Below are positions 18,040 to 26,196 of a stretch of DNA of 64,000 bases, one piece after another (position 1 is the stretch's first letter; the number at the start of each line of letters is the position of its first letter). Origin of the DNA: Flavobacterium sp. N1994 (GTDB lineage: Bacteria > Bacteroidota > Bacteroidia > Flavobacteriales > Flavobacteriaceae); contig NZ_CP109999.1 of assembly GCF_025947145.1 (NCBI RefSeq), positions 2,976,001 through 3,040,000 on the forward strand, read 5' to 3'. The translations under genes and the position numbers were made by a program. The notes beneath the pieces are model-generated. The model was not told where the DNA came from and ran no database searches. It was given only the letters and a program-made list of their open reading frames with translations.

Positions 18040-18984
18040 CTAGTTTTCTTCAGATGATTTTAAAACAGAAATAGCTACTCCAGTTATAAGCGACAGGGCA
18101 ATAAAACTCAACGAAACCCATTCAGGAAATTTATAATATTCAACAATCAGCATTTTGATGCCAACAAATGATAAAATGGCTATTAAACTGTATTCTAAAT
18201 AACTAAATTTTTCTAGCATATTGGCCAAAAAGAAATACATGGATCGTAGACCAAGGATAGCAAAAATATTAGAACTAAATACTAAAAAAGGATCAGAGGT
18301 GATTGCTAAAATTGCCGGAACGCTATCTAAAGCAAAAAGCATATCCATTACTTCTATGACTAACAAAGCAACAAAAAGAGGTGTTGCATAATTGATACTA
18401 TCGATTTTAGTAAAAAAATGATCTTTCTCTGTATGACTTGTTATAGGGATAACTTTGCTAATCATTCTGTAGACAAAAGACTTCTTTGGTTCAAACTCTC
18501 CTTCATCTCCTTTGAATAGCATTTTAAAAGCTGTAAAGAGTAAGAATGCTCCAAATAAATAAGTCATCCAGCTAAATTTATTTATCAATACAACACCAAA
18601 GTATATCATTAATCCTCTGAAAATGATAGCGCCTAATATTCCCCAAAACAAAACACGATGTTGGTATTTTTGTGGTATTCTAAAGGAAGCGAAAATTACA
18701 GCTATAATAAAAATATTATCAATACTTAAAGACAATTCTATAAGATAACCAGTAATATATTTTATGGTGGCTACAGCAGGTTTTATTCCTGTTGGATTGG
18801 CAATGTAGTTAGTGCTATACAACCAGTTGATAACGCCAGAAAAGGCAAAAGAAAGAACAACCCAAACAAGAGTCCAAATCCCTGCTTCTTTCGAGCTTAT
18901 AATATGTGGCGTCTTATTAAAAACTCCCAAATCTAATGCTAAAAATAATAAAATAGTGGCTAAAAAAATGATCCAAACAATCAT
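18040..18984 (-). CDS. TerC/Alx-family integral membrane protein
   Basis: 314 residues with about nine hydrophobic segments. Family signatures are visible: an acidic intramembrane motif LSLSIDNIFIIAVIF near residue 85, and MLFALDSVPAIL near residue 215, both with the conserved Asp. The TerC family includes Alx, a manganese exporter, and proteins linked to tellurite resistance. Length and topology fit Alx-like members. It is a single gene, convergent with the adhesin region and divergent from glutamine synthetase. A TATATTTG element lies 19 bases before the ATG. Metal-ion export is likely from the family, but the substrate is not shown by sequence. Confidence 0.85.
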   Translation of the reverse strand: MIVWIIFLATILLFLALDLGVFNKTPHIISSKEAGIWTLVWVVLSFAFSGVINWLYSTNYIANPTGIKPAVATIKYITGYLIELSLSIDNIFIIAVIFASFRIPQKYQHRVLFWGILGAIIFRGLMIYFGVVLINKFSWMTYLFGAFLLFTAFKMLFKGDEGEFEPKKSFVYRMISKVIPITSHTEKDHFFTKIDSINYATPLFVALLVIEVMDMLFALDSVPAILAITSDPFLVFSSNIFAILGLRSMYFFLANMLEKFSYLEYSLIAILSFVGIKMLIVEYYKFPEWVSLSFIALSLITGVAISVLKSSEEN

Positions 18985-19003
18985 GAGGTACGATTTATTA
19001 TTA

Positions 19004-19011
19004 CAAATATA
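19004..19011 (-). promoter_or_regulatory. -7 box (TATATTTG) for the terC-like gene
   Basis: On the minus strand this is an exact TAnnTTTG match 19 bases upstream of the ATG. No TTG was found at the usual -33 spacing. Confidence 0.5.
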
Positions 19012-19026
19012 GTGGATTGTGTTTTT

Positions 19027-19162
19027 ATGGGTATTATTTAACGAATTAATAACTTTTTATAAAAATAATAAACATTTAGTATTTTGACCCTATAAAAAAT
19101 AGGGTATAATTATTTTTTGAATAAAATATTTTTATATTTGTGCTAAATTAATAGGGTATAAT
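19027..19162 (+). promoter_or_regulatory. Candidate operator sites and promoter of glutamine synthetase III
   Basis: Two exact copies of ATAGGGTATAAT (19099-19110 and 19151-19162) lie 52 bp apart. The first is preceded by its inverted half ACCCTAT (19087-19093), giving a hairpin-like palindrome. A degenerate copy, ATGGGTATTAT, lies at 19027-19037. The -7 box TATATTTG (19133-19140) sits between the two exact copies, and the downstream copy covers about +5 to +16. GGGTAT cores are 73 and 52 bp apart, close to seven and five helical turns. The layout suits a repressor that bridges the promoter. The regulator is unknown. Confidence 0.55.
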
Positions 19163-19178
19163 ATTAAAATTTAAATTT

Positions 19179-21368
19179 ATGTCAACTTTACGTTTCCAAG
19201 CATTAAAAGATGCATCAGGTAGAAAACCTGTAAAATTTGAAGAAGCCGGAAGAAAATCAGACCTTTTCGGTTCCAATGTGTTTAATGACAAAGCCATGAA
19301 GCAGTTCTTGACTTCTGACGCTCACAAGGGGGTAAAAGATGCCGTGCAGCATGGAACTAAAATTGACAGAAAGCTTGCTGATTATATCGCAATGGGAATG
19401 AAAGAATGGGCTCTTGCCAAAGGCGTTACTCACTATACTCACTGGTTTCAGCCTCTAACGGGAGCAACTGCAGAAAAACATGATGCTTTTTTTGAAACTT
19501 CTTATGATGGTTCTGATCCTCTTGAAAAATTTGGTGGAGGACAATTAGTACAACAAGAACCAGATGCTTCTTCGTTTCCAAATGGTGGTATTAGAAATAC
19601 TTTTGAAGCTCGTGGTTATACAGCTTGGGATCCAACTTCTCCAGCCTTTATCTTCGGAACTACATTATGTATTCCTACTGTTTTTATCTCTTATACAGGT
19701 GAAGCCTTAGATTATAAAACACCTCTATTACGTGCCTTAAATGCTGTTGATGAAGCGGCAACTGATGTATGTAAATATTTTGATAAAAATGTTAAAAAAG
19801 TTACCGCCACTCTAGGTTGGGAACAAGAATATTTTTTGGTTGATTCCGCATTGGCTAATTCTCGTCCCGATTTAATCATGACTGGTAGAACTTTATTGGG
19901 ACATACTTCAGCCAAAGGACAACAGTTAGATGATCATTATTTTGGTTCTATTCCTTCACGTGCTTTAAACTACATGAGAGAATTGGAAGAAGAATGTATG
20001 TTACTAGGTATTCCTGTAAAAACAAGACATAACGAGGTAGCTCCAAATCAATTTGAATTGGCTCCAATATTTGAAGAAACGAATCTAGCGGTTGATCACA
20101 ATTCTTTGTTGATGGATGTCATGCAAAAAGTGGGAGAAAGACACGATTTTAAAGTGCTATTTCACGAAAAGCCTTTTAAAGGAGTTAATGGTTCTGGAAA
20201 ACATAATAACTGGTCAATGGCAACAGATACTGGAGTGAATTTATTGTCTCCAGGAAAGACACCAATGAGTAATTTACAATTTTTATCCTTTTTCATTAAT
20301 ACCATCAAAGCGGTTAATGAATATGAAGAATTGTTGAGAGCCTCTATTGCAACGGCTAGTAACGATCACCGATTAGGCGCTAATGAAGCACCACCAGCTA
20401 TTATTTCTGTTTTTATTGGTGCTCAATTAACCAGAGTTTTAGCCGATTTAGAAGGGGTAACCAAAGGGAAATTATCACCTGAAGAAAAAACAGATTTGAA
20501 GTTAAATGTAGTGGGTAAAATTCCAGATGTATTATTAGATAATACTGATAGAAATAGAACTTCGCCTTTTGCCTTTACTGGAAATAAATTTGAATTCCGT
20601 GCCGTAGGTTCTTCTGCTAACTGTGCTAACGCTATGACTACTTTGAACTCGATTGTAGCAAAACAATTAAAAGAATTCAAAAAAGAAGTAGATGCTTTAA
20701 TCGAGAAAAAAGATTTGAAGAAAGACGAAGCCATTTTTAATGTTTTGAGAGAATACATTAAGGATACTAAAAACATTCTTTTTGAAGGTGATGGATATAG
20801 TGATGCATGGGAAAAAGAAGCTAAGAAACGTGGTTTGAGCAATCATAAAACTACTCCAGCTGCTTTGAAAGCTAAAGTTTCTAATAAAGCTTTAGACTTG
20901 TTCAAAGACTTAAATGTAATGAACCATGTTGAAGTAGAGGCGCGATACGAAATTGAACTAGAAGAGTACACTAAGAAAATCCAAATTGAAGGTAGAGTAT
21001 TAGGTGATATTGCCCGCAATCATGTGATTCCAACAGCTATTCGTTACCAAAATACCTTGATTGAAAACGTACGTGGATTAAAAGAAATTTTCGGAAAAGA
21101 CTTTGAGAAAATAGCCAAAGAACAAATTTCGTTAATCAAAGAAATATCTCATCATATTGAAGGTATCAACACCAAAGTAGAGGAAATGACCGAAGCTCGT
21201 AAAAAAGCTAATGCTTTAACAGATGCCCAAAAAATGGCCGAAGCGTATTGTGATAAAGTAAAACCTTATTTTGAAGTAATTCGCGAACATTGTGATAAAT
21301 TAGAATTACTAGTAGATGATGAAATTTGGACGCTAACCAAATACAGAGAGTTATTGTTTACTAGATAA
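19179..21368 (+). CDS. glnN: Glutamine synthetase type III
   Basis: 729 residues, the normal length of the class III enzyme (ATP-dependent glutamate plus ammonia to glutamine) found mainly in Bacteroidota and cyanobacteria. Visible conserved stretches include GWEQEYFLVD (N-terminal part of the active site), RHNEVAPNQFELAP, GSGKHNNWS (ATP/Glu site), NDHRLGANEAPPAI and GNKFEFRAVGSSAN. The C-terminal ~150 residues are helical and charged, as usual for this class. It stands alone between a TerC-like gene and a convergent cluster. Its upstream region has repeated GGGTAT sites and a -7 box, so nitrogen-dependent control at this promoter is plausible. Confidence 0.95.
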   Translation: MSTLRFQALKDASGRKPVKFEEAGRKSDLFGSNVFNDKAMKQFLTSDAHKGVKDAVQHGTKIDRKLADYIAMGMKEWALAKGVTHYTHWFQPLTGATAEKHDAFFETSYDGSDPLEKFGGGQLVQQEPDASSFPNGGIRNTFEARGYTAWDPTSPAFIFGTTLCIPTVFISYTGEALDYKTPLLRALNAVDEAATDVCKYFDKNVKKVTATLGWEQEYFLVDSALANSRPDLIMTGRTLLGHTSAKGQQLDDHYFGSIPSRALNYMRELEEECMLLGIPVKTRHNEVAPNQFELAPIFEETNLAVDHNSLLMDVMQKVGERHDFKVLFHEKPFKGVNGSGKHNNWSMATDTGVNLLSPGKTPMSNLQFLSFFINTIKAVNEYEELLRASIATASNDHRLGANEAPPAIISVFIGAQLTRVLADLEGVTKGKLSPEEKTDLKLNVVGKIPDVLLDNTDRNRTSPFAFTGNKFEFRAVGSSANCANAMTTLNSIVAKQLKEFKKEVDALIEKKDLKKDEAIFNVLREYIKDTKNILFEGDGYSDAWEKEAKKRGLSNHKTTPAALKAKVSNKALDLFKDLNVMNHVEVEARYEIELEEYTKKIQIEGRVLGDIARNHVIPTAIRYQNTLIENVRGLKEIFGKDFEKIAKEQISLIKEISHHIEGINTKVEEMTEARKKANALTDAQKMAEAYCDKVKPYFEVIREHCDKLELLVDDEIWTLTKYRELLFTR

Positions 21369-21380
21369 TACCACTCATAA

Positions 21381-21410
21381 AAAAAAACCGCTCATTGAGC
21401 GGTTTTTTTA
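21381..21410. terminator. Bidirectional terminator downstream of glnN; overlaps the stop of the convergent gene
   Basis: AAACCGCTC and GAGCGGTTT form the stem around ATT, flanked by an A run and a T run. The TAA stop of the minus-strand gene (21408-21410) lies within the T run, so the two transcription units are packed against one shared terminator. Confidence 0.85.
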
Positions 21411-22496
21411 TTTAGCAGCATCAATAAAACTTCCGTTCATGCTTACTGAAGTCCAGTTGAATGATCCAATCGCATTTGAAATTGACACAGGAGCAAAAGT
21501 GTAGCAACTGGTTGATGTGAAAATAGAAAATAGATCTTCATTAACCATAGCTTTAATAAATTGGCCCGTTATAGGGTTTGAAGCATACCAGTTGCAGGTA
21601 GATACAGTATTGGTATTAGAAATTGTTTTGCCAAAACCATAGCCATTAGTGGTTGTTACAACTCCAATCCCTCTAAATAAAGGCATAATATCAATAGGAG
21701 TCCCGTTAAGGCTTTGACTAAACCAACTAAAAGTCACATTGTTATTGGCATCTTCACTATCTGAAAAGACATAAGCATTAGTAGTTGTTAATATTCCAAA
21801 TTTTCCACCAGTAGCTATTATTTTTATTGGAGTTCCTGTTAAAGAAATTGAATACCATTGAATATTATTATTATCACTATTTATTGCAGCAACATAAGCA
21901 TGTGTTGAAGTTAATATTCCTATGTTAAAGTCTGATCCTACGATTTTTATGGGTTGACCCGATAATGGTTGTGAAAACCATTGGTTTGCCGTGTTATACC
22001 CATTTAAAAAACAGTATCCGGTATTTGATGTCATGTACCCAACCGTTCTAGCATTAGAATCAGTATAGCCTATTATATCAGTAGCATTAACATTGTGGGC
22101 TGATTCTGCATACAAAGCATAAGGCACTGAGAGCAATTGGGTCGTACCAACATAGTTGTAATTTGAACCACTGCCGGTTTGATTTAATTCTACTTTTAAA
22201 TATTTAGTATTAGTACCCCAAATAATAGCAGGGAATGTACCTGTAACTGGAGTACCAAATCCTATAATCAAATTAAATAATCCTCCCCTGCCAGTAGTCA
22301 CTTGATGAGTTTCAGTATATAAAACACTCCCGTTGACACTACTATCAAGTATAGAAAGTCTAATACCAATAACGGAATTTGGAATAGGATTTCCATTAGT
22401 ATCTAGAGCAATAGCTTGATAAGAAATACCCTGAGGTACTTGTGCCCAACTATGAAAAGTAATAAATAATATAAGGGATAGTAATACTTTTTTCAT
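21408..22496 (-). CDS. Secreted paralog 3: conserved N-terminal domain plus five ~43-residue repeats
   Basis: 362 residues; signal peptide ends at SWA before QVPQGISYQA. The N-terminal ~115 residues are the domain shared with the next two upstream genes (QVPQGISYQAIALD, VIGIRLSILDSS, GLFNLIIGFGTP, VGTTQLLSVPYALYAESA), a domain widespread in Bacteroidota surface proteins. The C-terminal part has five repeats with a TST/TTTNAYxF strand, a W(F/Y)S segment and a G(T/Q)PIKI turn. Repeats here are the most diverged of the three paralogs. There is no T9SS sorting domain. It is the last gene of a four-gene minus-strand cluster. Function unknown; ligand binding by a five-bladed propeller is inferred. 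Confidence 0.7.
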   Translation of the reverse strand: MKKVLLSLILFITFHSWAQVPQGISYQAIALDTNGNPIPNSVIGIRLSILDSSVNGSVLYTETHQVTTGRGGLFNLIIGFGTPVTGTFPAIIWGTNTKYLKVELNQTGSGSNYNYVGTTQLLSVPYALYAESAHNVNATDIIGYTDSNARTVGYMTSNTGYCFLNGYNTANQWFSQPLSGQPIKIVGSDFNIGILTSTHAYVAAINSDNNNIQWYSISLTGTPIKIIATGGKFGILTTTNAYVFSDSEDANNNVTFSWFSQSLNGTPIDIMPLFRGIGVVTTTNGYGFGKTISNTNTVSTCNWYASNPITGQFIKAMVNEDLFSIFTSTSCYTFAPVSISNAIGSFNWTSVSMNGSFIDAAK

Positions 22497-22576
22497 AATG
22501 TAAAGTTTTATATGCTTTATGTAATCTAAATAATAAGGACTTAAATAGTAGCAAGGTGTACTTCAATAAAACTCTT

Positions 22577-23635
22577 TTAATTTGTTTCTGAAACGGTTAT
22601 TGTTGGTGATGAATTCGAGTTAAATGTTTGTGAAACCCAAGTTCCAGTTCTTCCGTTATAAGTATATGCTTTACTATCTGTAAAATCTATAAAGGCAAAA
22701 TTTCCATTAGAAGCTGTTAAAGTAGGCGAGGAATTTGAATTGAATGTTTGAAATGACCAACTGCCTGTTCTACCATTAAAGGCATAGACTTTACTGTCTG
22801 TAAAATCTACAAAGGCAAAGTTACCATTGGTTTGTACTAAGTCAGGAGAAGAATTTGGATTAAAGCTTTGTGAAGACCATGCACCTGTTTTACCGTTATA
22901 AGAATATATTTTACTACCTGAATAATCGGTAAAAACAAAATTTCCATTAGAAGCCGTTAAAGTAGGTGAGGAATTTGAATTGAATGTTTGTGAGGACCAA
23001 ATTCCGGTTTTTCCATTACAAACAAAAACCTTACTGGTCGTAAAATCTATGAAAGCAAAACTACCTTTAGTTTCTACTAAATCAGGTGAAGAATTAGGAT
23101 TAAAAGCTTGAGAAGACCAAGTCCCTATAATACTGTTGAAAACATAGGCTTTGCTATCGGAGAAATCAATAAACCCAAAATTAGAAGATTGGTTGGAAAC
23201 GATATCATCATTTATCCCTGTGTTTCCAGCAATACTAGCTACACTTCCTGCATGCATTGCATAAGGAACTGAAAGCAATTGTGTAGTACCAACAGCAACA
23301 TAGGTTGTCCCACCAGTTGCATCCATTTCAACTTTTAAGAATTTAGAATTGGTTCCCCAATTGATGGCAGTAAAAGTTCCCGAAACTATTGTTCCTTGAC
23401 CAATAACAAGATTAAATAAACCTTGAGCATTCGTGGTTTTTAATTGTGTTTCTGAATATAAAACGGTTCCAGTCGCAGAAGTATCTAATATTGAAAGTTT
23501 CACTCTTACGTTGCCACTTACAACAGGAGCACCTGAACCATTTATAGCTATAGCTTGATAGGATATCCCTTGTGGGACTTGTGCAAAAGTTAAAGCAGAT
23601 AGAAATAGTGACGCTATTATTAATATTTTTTTCAT
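22577..23635 (-). CDS. Secreted paralog 2: conserved N-terminal domain plus five 40-residue repeats
   Basis: 352 residues with signal peptide (MKKILIIASLFLSALTFA) and the same QVPQGISYQAIAINGSG domain as its neighbours. The C-terminal repeats have the form NGNFAFIDFTDSKAYxYNG, TGTWxSQTF, NSNSSPTLTAS. Five copies are present and alternate in type: NPNSSPDLVxT in copies 1 and 3, NSNSSPTLTAS in 2 and 4. This suggests growth by two-repeat units. Each unit has the length and strand pattern of one small propeller blade. There is no sorting domain. The gap to the upstream paralog is 74 bases and to the downstream one 80 bases. Confidence 0.7.
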   Translation of the reverse strand: MKKILIIASLFLSALTFAQVPQGISYQAIAINGSGAPVVSGNVRVKLSILDTSATGTVLYSETQLKTTNAQGLFNLVIGQGTIVSGTFTAINWGTNSKFLKVEMDATGGTTYVAVGTTQLLSVPYAMHAGSVASIAGNTGINDDIVSNQSSNFGFIDFSDSKAYVFNSIIGTWSSQAFNPNSSPDLVETKGSFAFIDFTTSKVFVCNGKTGIWSSQTFNSNSSPTLTASNGNFVFTDYSGSKIYSYNGKTGAWSSQSFNPNSSPDLVQTNGNFAFVDFTDSKVYAFNGRTGSWSFQTFNSNSSPTLTASNGNFAFIDFTDSKAYTYNGRTGTWVSQTFNSNSSPTITVSETN

Positions 23636-23709
23636 TGTATTTGATTATATGTTTGCTTGATAAGAGCAGGTTTTTTTTATTCTACGATTATAATAAATAG
23701 TACTTTTTT

Positions 23710-24741
23710 TTAATTAGAAGGGGAAGAAATTAATCCCCCGGTAGCACTAACTGTTCCAGCTTGAACTGTCCATACTCCTGAACTTTTTGTATAAGCATAT
23801 ACATTTCCAGAGGTGGTACCAAAAGCAAAATTTCCATTAGAGCTTATAAGTCCTCCTGAACTGCTAACAGTTCCTGATTGGGCAATCCAAGTATTTGTTG
23901 ATGGGTTAAAAGCATACACGGTTCCAGAAGTACTGCCAAAAGCAAAACTTCCATTAGATCCTACTAAACCTCCAGTGCTACTAACAGATCCGCTTTGGCC
24001 ATACCAGATTCCTGTATTTTTATTAAAAGCATATACCGTTCCAGATGTACTAGCAAAAGCAAAATTTCCATTAGAACCTATTAGTCCACCTGAACTGCTA
24101 ACAGTACCTGATTGTGCTATCCATGTATTTGTTGAAGAATTAAAAGCATATACCGTTCCAGAGGTACTACGAAAAGCAACATTTTTATTAGAACTAATTA
24201 ATCCACCAACTGCACTAACTGATCCAGATTGACCAACCCAAGCACCAGTAGTAGCATTAAAAGCATAAACATTGCCTGAAGTGCTAGCAAAAGCAAAATT
24301 TGAAGTTTTATTATTTTCTATACTGTCATTTGCAGAAGCATCTGCTAAACTCCCTGCCGTCATAGCATATGGAACTGAAAGTAATTGTGTTGTGCCAACC
24401 AATACATAAGTTGTTCCTCCAGTAGCATCCATCTCCACTTTCAAGAATTTAGAATTAATTCCCCAATTGATGGTGGCAAAAGTTCCCGAAACTACTGTCC
24501 CTTGCCCAATAACAAGATTAAATAATCCTTGGGCATTAGTGGTTTTTAAATGTGTTTCTGAATATAAAACGGTTCCAGAAGTTGTACTGTCAAGAATTGA
24601 AAGTCTCACCCTAACATTCGAACTCACAACAGGAGCTCCTGAACCATTTAAAGCAATCGCTTGATAAGAAATGCCTTGAGGGACTTGAGCCAATGTGAAT
24701 AAGGAAATAAAAAGGGTAAATAATATAAATAGTTTTTTCAT
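23710..24741 (-). CDS. Secreted paralog 1: conserved N-terminal domain plus five 39-residue repeats
   Basis: 343 residues; signal peptide (MKKLFILFTLFISLFTLA) then QVPQGISYQAIALNGSG. Its N-terminal domain is nearly identical to that of paralog 2 (LYSETHLKTTNAQGLFNLVI, NSKFLKVEMDATGGTTYV). Five repeats follow, of the form NGNFAFASTSGTVYAFN, STNTWIAQSG, TVSSSGGLIS. Repeats are very regular and hydroxyl-rich. It starts 15 bases after the stop of the small T9SS protein upstream, so the two are co-transcribed. Paralogs 1 to 3 show one scaffold with three different repeat sequences. Function unknown. Confidence 0.7.
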   Translation of the reverse strand: MKKLFILFTLFISLFTLAQVPQGISYQAIALNGSGAPVVSSNVRVRLSILDSTTSGTVLYSETHLKTTNAQGLFNLVIGQGTVVSGTFATINWGINSKFLKVEMDATGGTTYVLVGTTQLLSVPYAMTAGSLADASANDSIENNKTSNFAFASTSGNVYAFNATTGAWVGQSGSVSAVGGLISSNKNVAFRSTSGTVYAFNSSTNTWIAQSGTVSSSGGLIGSNGNFAFASTSGTVYAFNKNTGIWYGQSGSVSSTGGLVGSNGSFAFGSTSGTVYAFNPSTNTWIAQSGTVSSSGGLISSNGNFAFGTTSGNVYAYTKSSGVWTVQAGTVSATGGLISSPSN

Positions 24742-24756
24742 AATAGAAAATTGATT

Positions 24757-25200
24757 TTAATGTTTGATTATTTTAAAGGAATTGATGCTCTTGTTAGCGA
24801 ATTGAATAAGGTACATTCCCGAAGAAAGCTCCGATAAATCCAAAGCATTGTCTCCTGTTATTTTCTTTTCAGAGATTAATTGTCCCGATAAATTAAAAAC
24901 AGAAACTTTCTCATCCAGTAGATTGGTATCTGTTTGAAAGTATACCGTTGACGTGGTTGGATTTGGATAAACCGTAATTTTGTTGCTTAATTCCAATTTT
25001 GGAACTTCCAATGTTTGAACCAAGATTCCAATTATTCCAGAACTAGATTGGGATTGATTTTGAGGAACCACCACAATTTCACCAATAGAAACTGAAGAAC
25101 TTGCAGTAATCAAACTTCCCGAGTTAACGGATTGTATTAGAGATTGCGAACTGGCTGAAACGGTTATGATTAAAAACGTAAATAGTATTAGTTGTTTCAT
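24757..25200 (-). CDS. Small T9SS type A cargo protein, first gene of the paralog cluster
   Basis: 147 residues. A signal peptide (MKQLILFTFLIITVSASSQ) precedes ~55 residues (SGSLITASSSVSIGEIVVVP) and a complete T9SS type A domain (ITVYPNPTTSTVYFQTD, VSVFNLSGQLI, LSSGMYLIQF, FKIIKH). The region between signal and sorting domain is too short for an enzyme. As the lead gene of a cluster whose other members lack sorting domains, it might be a surface anchor or partner for them; this is inference. A -7 box lies 20 bases upstream. Confidence 0.75.
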   Translation of the reverse strand: MKQLILFTFLIITVSASSQSLIQSVNSGSLITASSSVSIGEIVVVPQNQSQSSSGIIGILVQTLEVPKLELSNKITVYPNPTTSTVYFQTDTNLLDEKVSVFNLSGQLISEKKITGDNALDLSELSSGMYLIQFANKSINSFKIIKH

Positions 25201-25219
25201 TTGCTAGAGTTTTTTTTTA

Positions 25220-25227
25220 CAAATATA
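25220..25227 (-). promoter_or_regulatory. -7 box (TATATTTG) of the T9SS/paralog cluster
   Basis: Exact TAnnTTTG match on the minus strand, 20 bases before the ATG of the 147-residue protein. No -33 TTG at normal spacing. Confidence 0.5.
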
Positions 25228-25272
25228 AATATTATTAAGGAACTATTTAACCTAATTTATACTATCAAATAC

Positions 25273-25280
25273 TATTTTTG
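25273..25280 (+). promoter_or_regulatory. -7 box (TATTTTTG) of the OmpA-like operon
   Basis: TAnnTTTG match 30 bases before the first ATG. A second near match, TAACTTTC, lies at 25283-25290. Which one is used cannot be decided here. Confidence 0.4.
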
Positions 25281-25310
25281 TGTAACTTTCGTTAGTATTA
25301 AAACCAGTGT

Positions 25311-26195
25311 ATGAAACCTATTTTTGTTTTTCTCTTTCTTCTTATTGCAACTTCTTTTCGTGCACAGGAGCAATTGGCTCTTTATTTTGACAGCAATAAA
25401 TTTGAATTAAATGCCAAGGAACAAGCAAAACTTACTGGTTGGATTAGTGAAAACAAAAACAATAAAATTGTGGCTATTCACGGTTTTACTGATGAAGATG
25501 GTACTAACGGATTCAATGATACTTTGGCTCAAAACAGAGTGAATTTCATATTTAATGTAGTCAAAAACCAAATCAAAATCAGAGAAGATTTTAAAACTAG
25601 AAGTTTTGGGGAAAGCTTTCAACAATCTAAAAATAAAGCAGAAAACAGAAAAGTACTGGTGTATTATATTTTAGAAAAAGACATCCCACGAGAAGATGAA
25701 ATTCTAGGGATCAAAAAAGAAGTTGTTGTTGAAGAACCTAAACCTGATATCGATTATCCAGAAAAATTAGTCTTTGACAACCCTAACGGAACCCAATCGG
25801 AATTCAAATTGGACAGGGCTTTTATGAATAAAATTGGACATGCTAAAGCGGGAGAAAAACTTAAAATAGACAATCTCAACTTTATCATCAACACCTTTGC
25901 AGTAGTCCCAGAATCACGTGGAAAATTATACGAGTTGCTTTTAGTTCTTAGAAGTAATCCCACTTTGAAGATTGAAATTCAAGGACACTTATGTTGTATG
26001 CCTGTGGATAGAACAGATTTATCAACCCAAAGAGCCAAAGCCATTTACAATTTTTTAGTGGCCAATGATGTGTACAGAGCAAGATTATCCTATAAAGGTT
26101 TTGGAAGCACAGATCCAATTTACCCATTGCCTGAAAAAGACGAAAAAGAACGAGCTGCTAATCGCCGTGTTGAAATTTTAATTGTAGATAATTAA
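25311..26195 (+). CDS. Double OmpA-like domain protein A
   Basis: 294 residues; signal peptide (MKPIFVFLFLLIATSFRA). It holds two OmpA-type peptidoglycan-binding folds. The N-terminal one (~20-130) has LYFDSNKFELN and GFTDEDG. The C-terminal one (~180-294) has IEIQGHLCC, RAKAIYNFLVANDV, YKGFGSTDPIYPL and ANRRVEILIV. In the C-terminal copy the usual GHTD loop, whose Asp contacts diaminopimelate in OmpA, is replaced by GHLCC. Arg residues of the family (RA and NRRVE) remain. Likely periplasmic or outer-membrane, acting on the cell wall. First gene of a three-paralog operon. Confidence 0.8.
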   Translation: MKPIFVFLFLLIATSFRAQEQLALYFDSNKFELNAKEQAKLTGWISENKNNKIVAIHGFTDEDGTNGFNDTLAQNRVNFIFNVVKNQIKIREDFKTRSFGESFQQSKNKAENRKVLVYYILEKDIPREDEILGIKKEVVVEEPKPDIDYPEKLVFDNPNGTQSEFKLDRAFMNKIGHAKAGEKLKIDNLNFIINTFAVVPESRGKLYELLLVLRSNPTLKIEIQGHLCCMPVDRTDLSTQRAKAIYNFLVANDVYRARLSYKGFGSTDPIYPLPEKDEKERAANRRVEILIVDN

Positions 26196-26196
26196 G

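Noticed and set aside
20423-20842. 139-codon minus-strand frame inside glutamine synthetase
   Set aside because: Lies fully within a conserved enzyme; no family or signal.
23813-24232. 139-codon plus-strand frame opposite the five-repeat paralog 1
   Set aside because: Its own repeats mirror the antisense repeats exactly; the minus strand has the signal peptide and conserved domain.
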